A DNA stretch of 64,000 nt from Capitulum mitella. Lineage: Eukaryota; Arthropoda; Thecostraca; Pollicipedomorpha; Pollicipedidae. Within the stretch, counting starts at the first letter, position 1. Each line of letters opens with the position of its first letter. Location: assembly GCA_030062745.1 (NCBI GenBank), contig CP099846.1:26309201-26373200 (forward strand), written 5' to 3'. Under the pieces are notes generated by a model. The model was not told the origin of the DNA. It made no database searches and was given only the letters and a program-made list of their open reading frames with translations. Shown piece after piece: positions 23,590-38,500 of this stretch. The translations under genes and the position numbers were made by a program.

Positions 23590-26500
23590 CTGGAACGGGG
23601 CGAAAGCGTGAGCTGCCGCAGAGGGTGGCACTCTGCGGTACAGTGGGAACGGCTGGCAGCACTGGCACGGCCCGGCTGATGAACGAAAAATGATAATACA
23701 GACCACACCACCATCGTTACGGATAACGACCGGCTAGCAGACATACACATGTCGATGACGCAATTACCTGACTCACGTTTCAAGGCACGTGACATTGCAA
23801 CATTCCACGACAAAATGCACTTCCTCTCATAATAAAACAACACCAACACAAGAACGGCACACACAATCATCCGATCGATTCGTGTCCGTCAGTGAAAACG
23901 CCAGAACGCACGACTGCATACGCCGCAGCCCCAGCCTGGCACCACACAACCGGCTCCCACAGCCGCCGGACGACCACCGCCGGCGGCGCGCACTGACCCG
24001 GAGCGGCGCCAGCTCCTCCCTGGTGGCGGTGCCGTCGGCCGGGCGCGGCGAGCCCGGGAACGAAGGCCGCTTGAGCGGGCTGCCGAGCGGCCGCGGCCCG
24101 GCCGCCGGCGGCGGCGGCGCCGGCACGCCGAAGCTCTTGAGCGGGTGCGGCTGCGGCGCCGGCGCGCGTTTGCCCAGCGAGCCGGAGTCGACGCTGCTGG
24201 CCGCGCTCGACGGGTAGCCGGCCGGCAGCCCGGTCGGCCCGCCCGCCTCCGACGACGAGGCCGACGTCAGGCCCAGGCCGGCTCCGTAGTGGCTCTCCGG
24301 CGCCGTGGGCGCTGCGGGCGCGACCGCGCGTGTCAGACGCTCGGTCCGCCCGCGCCGGCCACCGAGGCGGCGGCCGGCCCCCGAACGACCGGCGACAGCG
24401 CGGGCGACGAGACGCTTCGCGGCCATGAGTCCAGTGCAGGACGCGAATCGTCCCCGCCGGACGACACAGAATCGTGACCTCCAGAAACACCGACACACAA
24501 ACTCACAGGGATCGCCTCACTCAGCGTACCGTCGCAACACACTCCACACCACTCTACAGCGACCCCAAGACCGCATAAACCCAACAACGACACGGCAATA
24601 CGCCTGGCAGCATTCCCACCGAAAACACTACCGTGCTCTGACACATTACTCAACCGTGTACCTGGCCAACGTATGACCAGTAAGTCGGCGCCCCAAGTCA
24701 ACCTCCACCGTACATGTTCACGAAGTGATGGCCACAACCGCGCGACACCACCGAATCGGTCGACCCGGCGTCGCCGCCGCGACGCCCAAACACGCCCGCA
24801 GTCCGCGGCCGACTCACCGGGCGGCGGCGGCGGCTCGCTGCTCAGGTTGCGCGATATGCTGAACTGGGTGCGCGGGTACACGGGCCGCGTCTCCACCGTG
24901 CCGTTGGCCAGCGCCGTGGCCGACGTCCCAGGCTGGAACGGACGGGCCGCGTCAGAGGCCTGCGGCGACACGGGCGGCGGACTGCGGACTCCGCCGGCGC
25001 CTGCTGCACGGACCACAGCCTCAGCTGATACGACACGGACTGAACGGTGCGACAAGCCACTCTACAGAGACGACAGATAGACACCGAACTTCAGTATGAC
25101 ACGAAAGCGACGCTCCAAATGCCACATTCACACGACCGAGACACCGTGCGCCGCAAAGCCTCGGCTCGAATACTCACATTCCCGACGCGGCGCGACATCT
25201 ATGGGCACAACGATAGGCTTTGGTTTGAACACGGACCGCCTGTGGAGCTGCTTGTCTAACCGCTCCTCACTGCGGGAAGACCCTGCGCAGGAGGCGGGAG
25301 GCCGCGTCAAATCATGCGCCGCTGGACGCCCGACGCGCTTCGGGCGGCAACAGCCATGCACCAGCTAGGCAGGCAGGCAGACACAGCCAGTGCAGCACTC
25401 CGGCGCAGCCCAGCCAACGGTAAACAGTCAACTGTGCAGCAACACCTATGTGTGTCTCATCAAGCGTGCAAGGCAGTGAGCCGGGCGTTGGCGCGACGAT
25501 ACCGGCGGGCGGCGGCGCGGCGGAGATCTTCGCGGCTAGCACAGCCCGGCGGATGGACGGTGCGCGTGCAGGCTGGCGACAGGCTGTTGCCCAGGCGTGC
25601 GACCTCCCGTGGCGCGGCGCCCTCCCACCAGCGGTCCAGACCCAGCTCTTCAAAGTGACACACATCAGTGGTTTGGAAGCGTATTGCCATCAGTACCCCG
25701 AGAGCTGCCCCCACCACAGGCCCAGGGGCGACCGCCGCCGCCAGCTGCCACCGGTGACTCACGTGCACCCCAGCCAGACGTCCGAAGGCCGCCCCCATCG
25801 ACACCGCCGTGACGAGAACCCAGCGCGCTACCGACACCGCCTTCCCGGCCGGGAGCCGCGGCGGCCGGCCCACGCCGCGCGCCCACCTTTGCCGACGGCC
25901 GGCGACTGGGCGCGGCCGAGCCGGTCGCGCCGGTCCAGCGTCGACGCGAACGGCCGCCCGTCCAGCTCGTAGTCGGGCGAGTGGCGGCGCAGTGTCGAGC
26001 AGCTGTCCGAGCGCTGCTTGCCCATCGGGCGCAGCTCGGTCTGGTCGTGGTGGATCCACAGGTCGGGCGGCTTCAGGTCCGGCGTGCCGATCTCCGTCTG
26101 GCCCTTCACGTAGCTGTTGCTGCGGGGCGGAGGCGTCTCATCAGCGGCGGGGCGGGCCGGCGGGCTGCGCACCACGGGCCGGCGCAGGACGGGGGGCCGG
26201 GCGCCCGACTCTCGGAAATTACGACCTGCGCCAATCACCGACGAAACAAGGCCAGTCTCTCGATATCAGTGTCACTGCCATCGTCGGCGCCGTGTGCGTC
26301 CGCAAGCAACCACACCGGTGGCGCTTGCGGAGGCAGAGGCAGCCCACCGGTTCAACGTCTAAAGAAGAATACGCCTAGACAATCGATGCGCTAAGCCGTA
26401 AAATGCAACACCAATGCCGGCGATCCACGCAGAGCACAGCCAGCCGCTAGCTCTCCGGCACCTCAAGGACACCAAACGTCAACGCAGAACTCCGGAAAAT

Positions 26501-29500
26501 TATTGTTTAAACAGCGTAAATTATTGTAAATTATACTGTAAATTATTCTTCCGCAGAGCGACGAAACCGCAGATTTCCTGGGCCATTGAGAGCCGGCCCG
26601 GCCACGGCTACTGTCGGCCGCATACCTCTTGTGGCCGCGGCGAGGCGCCTGTGGTCCGGTTTTGCGCTTGCAGAAGCAGACGGCGCCGATTATGACGATC
26701 ACCAGCAGGAGGGTGGCGGCGCAGGCGATCACGACGTACAGCAGGTGGTCGCCGAGGCCGCCGCCTGCCGGACCAGGCAACGGGCGTCCTCAGGTGGCCG
26801 CCGACCACGTCACACACGTCACGACACGGACCACGTCACGAGACGGGCCGCGGAAGACACGTCACGACACGGACCACGCCAGACATGTCACGACACGGAC
26901 CACGGCAGACAAGTCACGACACGGACCACGGCACACATGTCACGACACGGAGCACGTCACACACGTCACGACACGGGCCACGTCACGACACGGACCACGT
27001 CACGAAACGGGCCGCGGAAGACACGTCACGACACAGACCACGTCAGACATGTCACGACACGGGCCACGTCACGAGTCGGGCCGCGGTAGACACGTCACGA
27101 CACGGACCACGTCAGACACGTCACGACACGGACCACGCCACACACGTCACGACAGGGACCACGTCACGAGACGGGCCTCGGCAGACACGTCACGATACGG
27201 ACCACGTCAGACATGTCACGACACGGACCACGGCAGACAAGTCAAGACACGGACCACGTCACGACGAGGACCACGTCACGAGACGAACCGCGGCAGACAT
27301 GTCACGACACGGACCACGGCAGACAAGTCAAGACACGGACCACGTCACGACGCGGACCACGTCACGAGACGGACCGCGGCAGACATGTAACGACACGGAC
27401 CACGGCAGACATGTCACGACACGGACCACGGCACACATGTCACGACACGGACCACGACAGACAAGTCACGACACGGACCACGGCACAAATGTCACGACAC
27501 GGACCACGGCACACATGTCACGACACGGACCACGGCAGACAAATCAAGACACGGACCACGGCACACGTCACGACACGGACCACGGCAGACAAATCAAGAC
27601 ACGGACCACGGCAGACAAGTCACGACACGGACCACGGCAGACAAGTCAAAACACGGACCACGTCACGAGACGGGCCGCGGCAGACACGTCACGACACGGA
27701 CCACGGCACACACGTCACGACACGGACCACGGCAGACAAATCAAGACACGGACCACGGCACACATGTCACGACACGGACCACGGCAGACAAATCAAGACA
27801 CGGACCACGGCAGACAAGTCACGACACGGACCACGGCACACACGTCACGACACGGACCACGGCACACATGTCACGACACGGACCACGGCAGACATGTCAC
27901 GACACGGACCACGGCAGACAAGTCACGACACGGACCACGCAAAAACAGAACGCACGAACGGACCACGGCAACGTCACGACACGGACCACGGCACACATGT
28001 CACGACACGGACCACGGCACAGTCACGACACGGACCACGGCACACGACGTCACGACACGGACCACGGCAGACAAGTCACGACACGGACCACGGCACACGT
28101 CACGACACGGACCACGACAGACAAGTCACGACACGGACCACGGCACACATATCACGACACGGACCACGGCAGACAAATCAAGACACGGACCACGGCACAC
28201 GTCACGACACGGACCACGGCACACATGTCACGACACGGACCACGGCAGACAAATCACGACACGGACCACAACACACGTCACGACACGGACCACGGCACAC
28301 ATGTCACGACACGGACCACGGCACACATGTCACGACACGGACCACGGCACACATGTCACGACACGGCAGCACGTCACACACGTCACGACACAGACCACGT
28401 CACGAGACGGGCCGCGGCAGACACGCCACGGCACGGACCACGGCACACATGTCACGACACGGACCACGGCACACATGTCACGACACGGACCACGGCACAC
28501 ATGTCACGACACGGACCACGTCAGACATGTCACGACACGGACCACGGCAGACAAGTCACGACACGGACCACGTCACGAGACGGACCGCGGCAGACACGTC
28601 ACGACACGGACCACGGCACACATGTCACGACACGGACCACGGCAGACAAGTCACGACACGGACCACGTCACGACACGGACCACGGCAGACAAGTCACGAC
28701 ACGGACCACGGCACACATGTCACGACACGGACCACGTCAGACATGTCACGACACGGACCACGGCAGACAAGTCACGACACGGACCACGTCAGACATGTCA
28801 CGACACGCACCACGTCACACACGTCACGACACGGACCACGGCAGACATGTCACGACACGGACCACGGCACACATGTCACGACACGGACCACGTCAGACAT
28901 GTCACGACACGGACCACGGCAGACAAGTCACGACACGGACCACGTCACAGACACACACGTCACGACACGGACCACGGCAGACATGTCACGACACGGACCA
29001 CGGCACACACGTCACGACACGGACCACGTCACGACGACACGGGCCACGGACCACGGCAGACACGTCACGACACGGACCACGGCACACATGTCACGACACG
29101 GACCACGGCAGACAAGTCACGACACGGACCACAGGCACAGACAAGTCACGACACGGACCACGGCACACGACAGAACGGACACGCACGACACGTCACGACA
29201 CGGACCACGGCAGACACATGTCACGACACGGACCACGGCACACATGTCACGACACGGACCACGGCAGACAAGTCACGACACGGACCACGGCAGACATGTC
29301 ACGACACGGACCACGTCACACACGTCACGACACGGACCACGTCACGACACGGACCACGGCAGACACGTCACGACACGGACCACGGCACACATGTCACGAC
29401 ACGGACCACGGCAGACAAGTCAAGACACGGACCACGGCAGACGACACGGACACGGCAAGACACACGGACCACGGCAGACACGTCACGACATCACGACACG

Positions 29501-32500
29501 GACCACGTCAGACATGTCACGACACGGACCACGTCACACACGTCACGACACGGACCACGTCACGAGACGGGCCGCGGCAGACACGTCACGACACGGACCA
29601 CGGCACACATGTCACGACACGGACCACGGCAGACAAATCAAGACACGGACCACGGCAGACAAGTCACGACACGGACCACGGCACACATGTCACGACACGG
29701 ACCACGGCACACATGTCACGACACGGACCACGGCAGACACGTCACGACACGGACCACGAGTCACGACACGGACCACGGCACACATGTCACGACACGGACC
29801 ACGGCACAGACAAGTCACGACACGGACCACGGCACAACACGTCACGACACGGACCACGTCACACACACGGACCACGGCAGACAAGTCACGACACGGACCA
29901 CGGCACACATGTCACGACACGACACGGACCACGGACGCACGGACCACGCAGACAAGTCACGACACGGACCACGGCACACAACGTCACGACACGGACCACG
30001 GCACACATCACGACACGGACCACGGCAGACACGTCAAGTCACGACACGGACCACGGCAGACAAGTCAAGACACGGACCACGGCAGACACATGTCACGACA
30101 CGGACCACGGCAGACAAGTCACGACACGGACAACGAACAGTCACGACACGGACCACGTCACGGACCACGGCAGACACGTCACGACACGGACCACGGCAGA
30201 CACGTCACGACACGGACCACGGCACACATGTCACGACACGGACCACGGCAGACAAGTCAAGACACGGACCACGGCACACATGTCACGACACGGACCACGG
30301 ACCACGACACGGACCACGGACACGTCACGACACGGACCACGGCACGCACACACGACACGACACGGACGCACGGCACACATGTCACGACACGGACCACGCA
30401 AGACAAGCACGGCAGACAAGTCACGACACGGACCACGGCACACACGACACGACCACGGACAGACACGGACCACGACAGACAAGTCACGACACGGACCACG
30501 GCAGACAAGTCACGACACGGACCACGGCACGAGACAAGTCACGACACGGACCACGGCAGACATGTCACGACACGACACGAGACCACGACAAGACAAGTCA
30601 CGACACGGACCACGGCAGACAAGTCAAGACACGGACCACGGCACACATGTCACGACACGGACCACGTCACGACAGTCACGACACGGACCACGGCACACAT
30701 GTCACGACACGGACCACGGCACAACAGACACGGACCACGGCAGACAGCACGACACGGCGACACAGTCACGACACGGACCACGGCAGACAAGTCACGACAC
30801 GGACCACGGCACACATGTCACGACACGGACCACGGCAGACAAGTCACGACACGGACCACGGCAGACAAGTCAAGACACGGACCACGTCAGACATGCCACG
30901 ACACGGACCACGTCACACACGTCACGACACGGACCACGTCACGACACGGACCACGTCACGAGACGGACCGCGGCAGACACGTCACGACACGGACCACGGC
31001 ACACATGTCACGACACGGACCACGGCAGACAAATCAAGACACGGACCACGGCACACAAGTCACGACACGGACCACGGCACACATGTCACGACACGGACCA
31101 CGGCACACATGTCACGACACGGACCACGACACGACAGAAAGTCACGACACGGACCACGGCACACATGTCACAGTCACGACACGGACCACGTCAGACATGT
31201 CACGACACGGACCACGGCACGACACGTCACGACACGGACCACGTCACACATGTCACGACACGGACCACGACACGACACGGACCACGACACACGACACACA
31301 CGTCACAACACGGACCACGGCAGACAAGTCAAGACACGGACCACGGCACACATGTCACGACACGGACCACGTCAGACATGTCACGACACGGACCACGGCA
31401 CACACGTCACGACACGGGCCACGTCACGAGACGGGCCGCGGCAGACACGTCACGACACGGACCACGTCAGACACGTCACGACACCGACCACGTCACACAC
31501 GTCACGACACGGACCACGTCACGAGACGGGCCGCGGCAGACACGTCACGACACGGACCACGTCAGACATGTCACGACACGGACCACGGCAGACAAGTCAC
31601 GACACGGACCACGGCAGACAAGTCAAGACACGGACCACGGCACACATGTCACGACACGGACCACGTCACAACACGCACGGTAAACTGACAGCACCGGTAA
31701 CAAAAGCCGAGCCCATCCACCAGGCGTGCGCAGAGAACGGCGATGACGGCTGAACGGCCAGGGTTTTACTGTCAGATTACACTGTCCACAGCGGCTGCAG
31801 AAAGGCAACGCCTCGGCAAGGCCGACAGCTGGTCGGCACTTCACTGAGCAGGCTGTCGCCAGAGCGAAAAAACTGAAAACTTCCGGCGGAAGTCAGCCGA
31901 CATCTGAGAGCGAATATTACTTAAATATAACACTCCCAGGGCTCCCGAGCCACTGACGTGCCGGCGACTGAGTTCCGTGGAAGGCGGTCATTTCCGGCGG
32001 AGCGTGATTTCTACCGTCTGGAGCACGCCCCCAGGGAGATTCGCGGAGCGTCCATGACGGCACGTTCAAGGGCCGCGGGCCGCATTAATCATAAGATAAC
32101 CCGGGAGCAATCGCCAAGTCTTCTGCGAACGTCCAATACCTGATCTGGGATGTGTTTGATCGCCTACGCGCGAACTCAGCCAAGAATATTTCAATTTCGA
32201 GGGTCAGCCATTCGCATAACTACATGACGCAGCCGCACGTGTCTGCTGCAGCATTCTGCTTTTAAAGCATTCTGTATGTCTCACGGTAAACACAGTTTTG
32301 CGGTACGCACGCACCGGCCTGTGGTCACAGCAGTGAACGAATGATTCCTTCGTTGCTTGACTTCCTCAGCATAAGTTACAAGTCAGCCATCGTGAGAAAA
32401 TAACAATGTTTTGGTCGTCAAAAGCTGGAATAGGTACTGTTTCATTTTAATCATGGCATATACGTTAAGGAATGCCTCGTGTTTCTGTCTATCTGGTATA

Positions 32501-35500
32501 CCCATGTTTTCTTAAAACAATATCGTTGCCTTTTACATCGTTACAGGACAGGAGACATCACTTCACAAGAACTCCGTTGTTTTTCAGCTACCAAACAACG
32601 CCATTCGAAAATCTAAAAAAATATATATAATATTTCAACTTATTTTTCATAGGCTTGGTAAATATCGTGTTCCGAACCGCACGGATAACCAAAACACGAC
32701 GGGGTTCACAACTAAAACAAATAAAAAGGAGTCACGGACAAAGCATTGCAAAGAAACGGCCAACAGTACTTTGATTCCACCGCAAAAGGCATCATCAGAG
32801 GCACACAAAAAGCGAGGGGACATTGTCTGCATTCCAGCAAAACGAAAAGACAATCTCACGAACGAAAATGCGATCCACGAATGATACAACAAAGGAGAGC
32901 GGGGCGTTCAATGCTCACCTCCCCTCCGGCGGTCCGCCAGGCTATAGCCGGGGTCTAAAAAAAACGAAACAAAAACGTCAGCTGGATGCGTGAGCGGGCC
33001 AAGCGCCGGGACACGGCAGAACAGAACACCGCCAGCGCAACGGAACAACTCAGCAGAAACGGCAGGCGCAACAGGGGGCGGACCGGCGTTCACTGGCAGG
33101 ATCTGTCCCTCAGTCGACAGGCGTCCAGCACGGTCAGTGGCGTGGACCAGCCGCCATCCTGACACCGAGCACATCGAGGCGCCGGGCTGGCGCCCGCAGA
33201 AAAGCGCGTGCAAACGCATGCTCTCATCGACACTGCCATGCCACAAGCAGTAGTAAACGAAGCCACACGGGCTTGATTTCCCGTTGCGCATGCATCGCAT
33301 AGTTCATCGTTCCGTTCGATTCTGAGACATTCTTAAACTCAGGAGATTTGCAATGAATTTCGGACTGAGACCACTTGTCAAGAACGAGCCCCGAGTTTTC
33401 GCTTCCCGTGAAGCAGTAGCTCCAATCACAGCCTAGTCAGCTCACTAAACAAGGATAGCCAATTCCATCGGGCATATCTCGGAATTCCGTCGACCCAGCC
33501 GTAGCCCGGCCGTCCGCCTGGTTCTGCAGCGGCCGTCCCTGGCCGGCCGCGGGGCTCAGCGTCAGAGAGGGCCGTACAAATCAGGCGCCGCCGACAGGCA
33601 ATCGGCCCGCTCAGAGCGGCCGGTCCGATCAATGGTAACGGATTGCCCAGCTGGCCACAGGACTGACCGACCGGACCTGGTCCCGTCATCTGCCGCTGGC
33701 CACAGCCATAACCGGCCAGACCTGGTCCAGTCATCTACCGCTGGCCACAGCACCAACCGGCCGGACCTGGTCCAGTCATCTACCACTGGCCACAGCACTA
33801 ACCGGCCGGACCTGGTCCAGTCATCTACCACTGGCCACAGCACTAACCGGCCGGACCTGGTCCAGTCATCTACCACTGGCCACAGCAATGACCAGTCGGA
33901 CCTGGTCCAGTCATCTACCACTGGCCACAGCAATGACCAGCCGGACCTGGTTAGACTATCTACAGCTGGCCACAGTACCGACGGGCTGGACCTAACCCCA
34001 CGATCTACCGTTCCCATAACAATAACAGGCCTGACCTGGTCCAACTATCTACAGCTGACCAAAGTACTGAGGCTGTGCCTGGTCCAATCATCTACAGCCC
34101 CCACAGTAATGATGGGCTGGACCTGGCTCAACATCCACACTGACAAGCCGTTTCACCTTGTATGGCACGAAACCAGCTGCTGACCGTACCGAGTCCAGAA
34201 ACTGGCAACGGCGTCCTCTGCGACTTGCATACATGACAGCCAGACATTTAACGTTCAACATGCACGTGCTTGATCTCAAGAACACGCTAAGGAAAGGGCG
34301 AAAGAACTGTCTCTTATGTCACAAACATTCAAACATAAGCAATTACTTCCATTCACAACACGAACACGGTAAAAGCACAGCTCCAAAATCAAAACGAGTG
34401 CATAAATCCCCGGCACGTTCCCATAGGAAAACCAAGCCCACCCGTCCACCACTTACCCAAACAGGACCAGGCCGGCCTAGTGCAACCCAACACCCTGTAA
34501 CATCCACTCCCGCGCTGGGCCCGGACCGGCAATGTCCCCCCGGGTGCCGGGCAGGCCGCCGGCGTCCGGCCGGCCTACCTGAGCTCGTCTGCAGCTTGAC
34601 CGGCCGCGAGATGGGACTGTTGCCGGCACCGTTGCGCGCCTGGATGCGGAACCAGTAGACGGTGGAGGGCGTCAGGCCGCTGAGCGTGGTCGTCATCTCG
34701 TCGCCGACCACCGGGTGCACCAGCCAGTCGCGGTCCGGCAGCGACCGGTCCGTCGTGTACTGGATCACGTAGCCTGCGGCGGCGGCGGCGGCGGAGGCGG
34801 TCAGGGCCGGCGGGCGGTGACGCGCCGCCCCGACGGACGAACTCATGGGCCGTCCCGTGGTGGCCACTGAAGAGGTCTGCACGTCGCGCCGACATGCACA
34901 GCGCAATGCAAGCTTCACGAAACCGTCGCGCGGCGGGCGATTGTGCGCAATGAACTGACGTTCCAAGCGTTAAACTATCAATGTCCAAAAAGTAATATCA
35001 TGCAACTGTCGTACATTGCGTTACGACCTTTCCGCACCAAAAAGGCAGAGCTTATTTTCCCGCTTCATGACAAATGTGTCGCATTCTGCGTTCCCCGTGC
35101 ATTTCAAACCATACGGCGCATCCCGTCAGCCTTTCGGTAGCACGACTCTTCCCCGACCACCCCACCCGCCCTCCGACCGAACGCCGTCTCCGGTCGCTGC
35201 ACTTGCCGTCGATCTTGCCGTTGGGCGCCTTGGGCGGCTGCCAGTTGAGGTTGATGATGGCCGGGTTGTCCTCCGACTGGACGATCGTGAGGTCGCGCGG
35301 CGGGCTGGACGGCGGCGCCTCGCGCGTCTGGTTCACCACGATCAGCGACCAGTCCGACTCGCGGTGGCCCTGCCGGCGCCACGCGGCGGCTGAGCGGCGG
35401 CGCGGTCCAACCACGCCACTGCCCTTACAACTCACGGCGGACGCGGCGGATGCGCTCACGCTCACGCCCACCGCAGACGGCATCACGTCACGCGACTCGC

Positions 35501-38500
35501 GGACGTCACGGCACCTGATCTGCTCCGTATATCCGTCACGGTGCTTAATCCGTAATGACTGTGCCATCCGCCTATCTCGCCGCCGCCGTGTCCCCTCCGA
35601 CACGCGATGTTCGGTTCTCGTATTGCGTGGCACACCCGTCACCGTGCCCACCCCTATACGTTGTGCGCGTCACGCCTCACCGCAAGTCAAGCCTCCGAGC
35701 GACTCCTCACCTTGACCGCCTGCACGGAGAACTCGTACGTGGTGGCCGGCCGCAGGCCCTCGATCATGCAGTTCAGCTGCGAGGCGTTGTAGTAGCGGAA
35801 CTTGTCCGGGCTGGCCTGGCTGCTGTACCGCACCCGGTACATGCGGCCGTCGGTCACCACCTGCGGCATGCGCCCGGCGCCGCTCAATGCCGCTGCTGCT
35901 CGTCGGTGTCGACCACAGAGTAACCACTCGTGCGGTCTCGTACTGATCAGGGGTGCAGGCTCAAAAGGACTGATGCGTTACAATAGCAGTAATTCCACCA
36001 AACCTTCAAAACCGACTGTGCTAAAGCTACCCAGTATAGAAAGGTCGGGACTTCTAATGTCATTAGAATGAGCAAAGGTGGGTACAATGGCAATTACTAA
36101 CACGATGACAACTGAAAGAAGAGCTTAAACGAGCACAATAGGACAGGGACCACTCCTTCGGAAGCGCGTCGTGGCGAACAATGCTCCGCCACTCCCGCTT
36201 ACACAGACGGCAAAATCCGGACGTGACGACATCCAACAGGCCAGAGTCGACCCTGAGCCCAATCCAGCCCAATCCAATCACCACGATCCGACCCAATCAC
36301 CCAATCCGGTCCAGCCTCAGCGCACCCTGTCCACAGCCACTACTGACTGACCAGACCGCGACGGCCTCTGCCGCGCGCCGAGCTAACGCCAACTGACCCC
36401 TCCCACCCCGCAGCCAAAAGCCGCTCGCACCACCCCACCCGCCGCCGGCCGCGGCCCAGCCCGGCCGCGCCCGCCGGGCGGCCGCACCGGCTCCGTACCT
36501 GGTTGGGCAGCGAGCGGTCGGTCCAGTGGAGCACGGCGGCCGACTCGCTGACCACGATCACCTTCAGCCCAGTGGGGATGACCAGCGGCCGCCGGTCCAG
36601 CTGGTCGGCCGGTCGCCGCGTCCACAGCGTCTCGTAGATGGGCGTGCCGTTCCCGGCGGCGTTTAGCGCGCGCAGCGACACCACGTACTCGGCGTAAGGC
36701 TCTGCGCGCACGAGCGACGTTCCGGTGTAAGCCGCTGAAGGTGATACTGTAGCCGTAATGACCAGTGATGGAATAAAACCGATATTGTGGTAACGACAAA
36801 CATACAACACCCAGTGAATGTGACGACGAAACTGATGACAATAATGCGTCCTAAATCTTCGTTTTTACCATTTTTCGGCGAGGAAATTGAATAATTGCTC
36901 GATACCCGACATTACGACTGATGTCCCTATTCAGCATCGCAGCAACTTTGTTCCCAACTCAATACGCGCAGCACCGCCACAGCCACGGCCGACCGGCGGG
37001 CGGTAACCACAGGCAGGGCTCGGACTGGGCGGCGGCCTCCTCACCGAGTCCGGTGATGACGTAGTAGCGCTGCTTCTCGTCGATGACCTCCGTGTAGCTG
37101 TCGGGCACGCCGCGGCCCCAGCCGATCGTGTAGCCGCGCACGCGGATGTTGCGGTTCTCCGGCGGCGACCACAGCACGGTGATGGTGTTCTCGGTCGGCC
37201 GCGCTGCCCGGGGCGGCGGTGAGGGTCAGCGAGGGCCGGCGGCGGCCGACTGACCGGACACAGGTACAAACAGAGCCGAGCGAACCACGCCTCCACCTGC
37301 CACCGAGCCCGCAATCGCAAAGAACAATCGGTGCGATGACAAGAAACAATAGAAATGGGATCGAAAGCTAAACCCTGGTAAAAAAAACCGACAATGGACA
37401 ACCAACATCACGGACAACAGCTTCATCTCTCGCTCCTGTTCGCCACCAACTCAACCTGCCGACGCGAGACATCAGCCTTTCACGGACGCGAAGCACCTCT
37501 CAACGGGTCGCGGCCTCGGCTGCCACCCGCCGCGCGACAGCCTGACGGCGACCCACCTCGCAGCGACGCGGGCCGGTCCGGCACGGCCGTCTCCACCTGC
37601 AGCCGGTGGAACGTCTGCGCGCCGTGCCAGCGCGTGTACGGCCCGGTGCCGTTCACGGTGAGCGCCGCGATCTTGACCAGGTACTCGGCGTCCTTCTGCA
37701 GGCCGGTGAGCGCGTGGCTGCGCCGGCTCGCGTCCGTGACGACAGTCTGCGCGCCGCGCCGGCCGCCGCCGCCGCCCGCCTGCGGCTTGTACCGGATCTT
37801 GTAGCCGGTCAGCCGGCCGTTGCGGTGCTCCGGCGGCGGCGGCTCCCAGTGGACCACCACGCTCTGCGGGGTGGGCGGGAGGTCAAACGCTGTCGTGGGC
37901 TGCCAGGCGCGCGGACCGAAGAAACGCCACGACGCGGAAGATCACTTTCACTGCGATCGAATGGGTGCGGAGGTTCAGATGCGCGGTCGAACCACTCGAA
38001 TCAACCAAGACGCCAACCGCACCACGACCAGCCGTCTCCGCGGCGTCTCCCGCTGCGCCCCGCGTCTCCGGCCACTGACCGTGTCGCTGGCCGTCTCCAC
38101 GGTGACGTTCTGCGGCGTCTCGGACGGCACGTCGCTCCAGGTGGTGGTGCGCACCTCGGGCGTGCTCGGGCCCGGCCCGTTGCCGTTGACGGCCGACACG
38201 CGCGCCGTGTAGTTGGTGTACTTGCGCAGCCCGGTCAGCAGGTAGTGCGTCTCGGTCGTGTTGATGACGCGCTCCGGCTCGCCGCCGACAGTCTGCGGCG
38301 CGCGCGCGGGGTAAAGCCGCCGGCCCATTCAAGTGGGGTTACGAGTACGAACGCTTCAAAGTGTGTAAGAAGAACTTGTTTCGGGCGGCACTTGAGTGAG
38401 AGCAGTGCACAAGAAATGCAGCTTCGTGTGAAAGTTTAGACAAACTGAGCGGCAGAATGGAGAACGGAGAATCGCGGCAGAATGGAAACCCGATAAAAAC

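Noticed and set aside
26810-31680. CRISPR-like array
   Set aside because: Units are directly adjacent with no unique spacers, and the context is an animal gene intron.
26885-31753. Plus-strand ORFs of 1622, 1491 and 1271 codons, Arg/His/Thr-rich
   Set aside because: All three forward frames are open because a 26-bp unit without stop codons is repeated; the protein is only the repeat read in rotation and lies in an intron of the opposite-strand receptor.
33562-34183. ORFs over the 45-bp repeat on both strands
   Set aside because: Same artefact of a repeat length divisible by three; no conserved domain.
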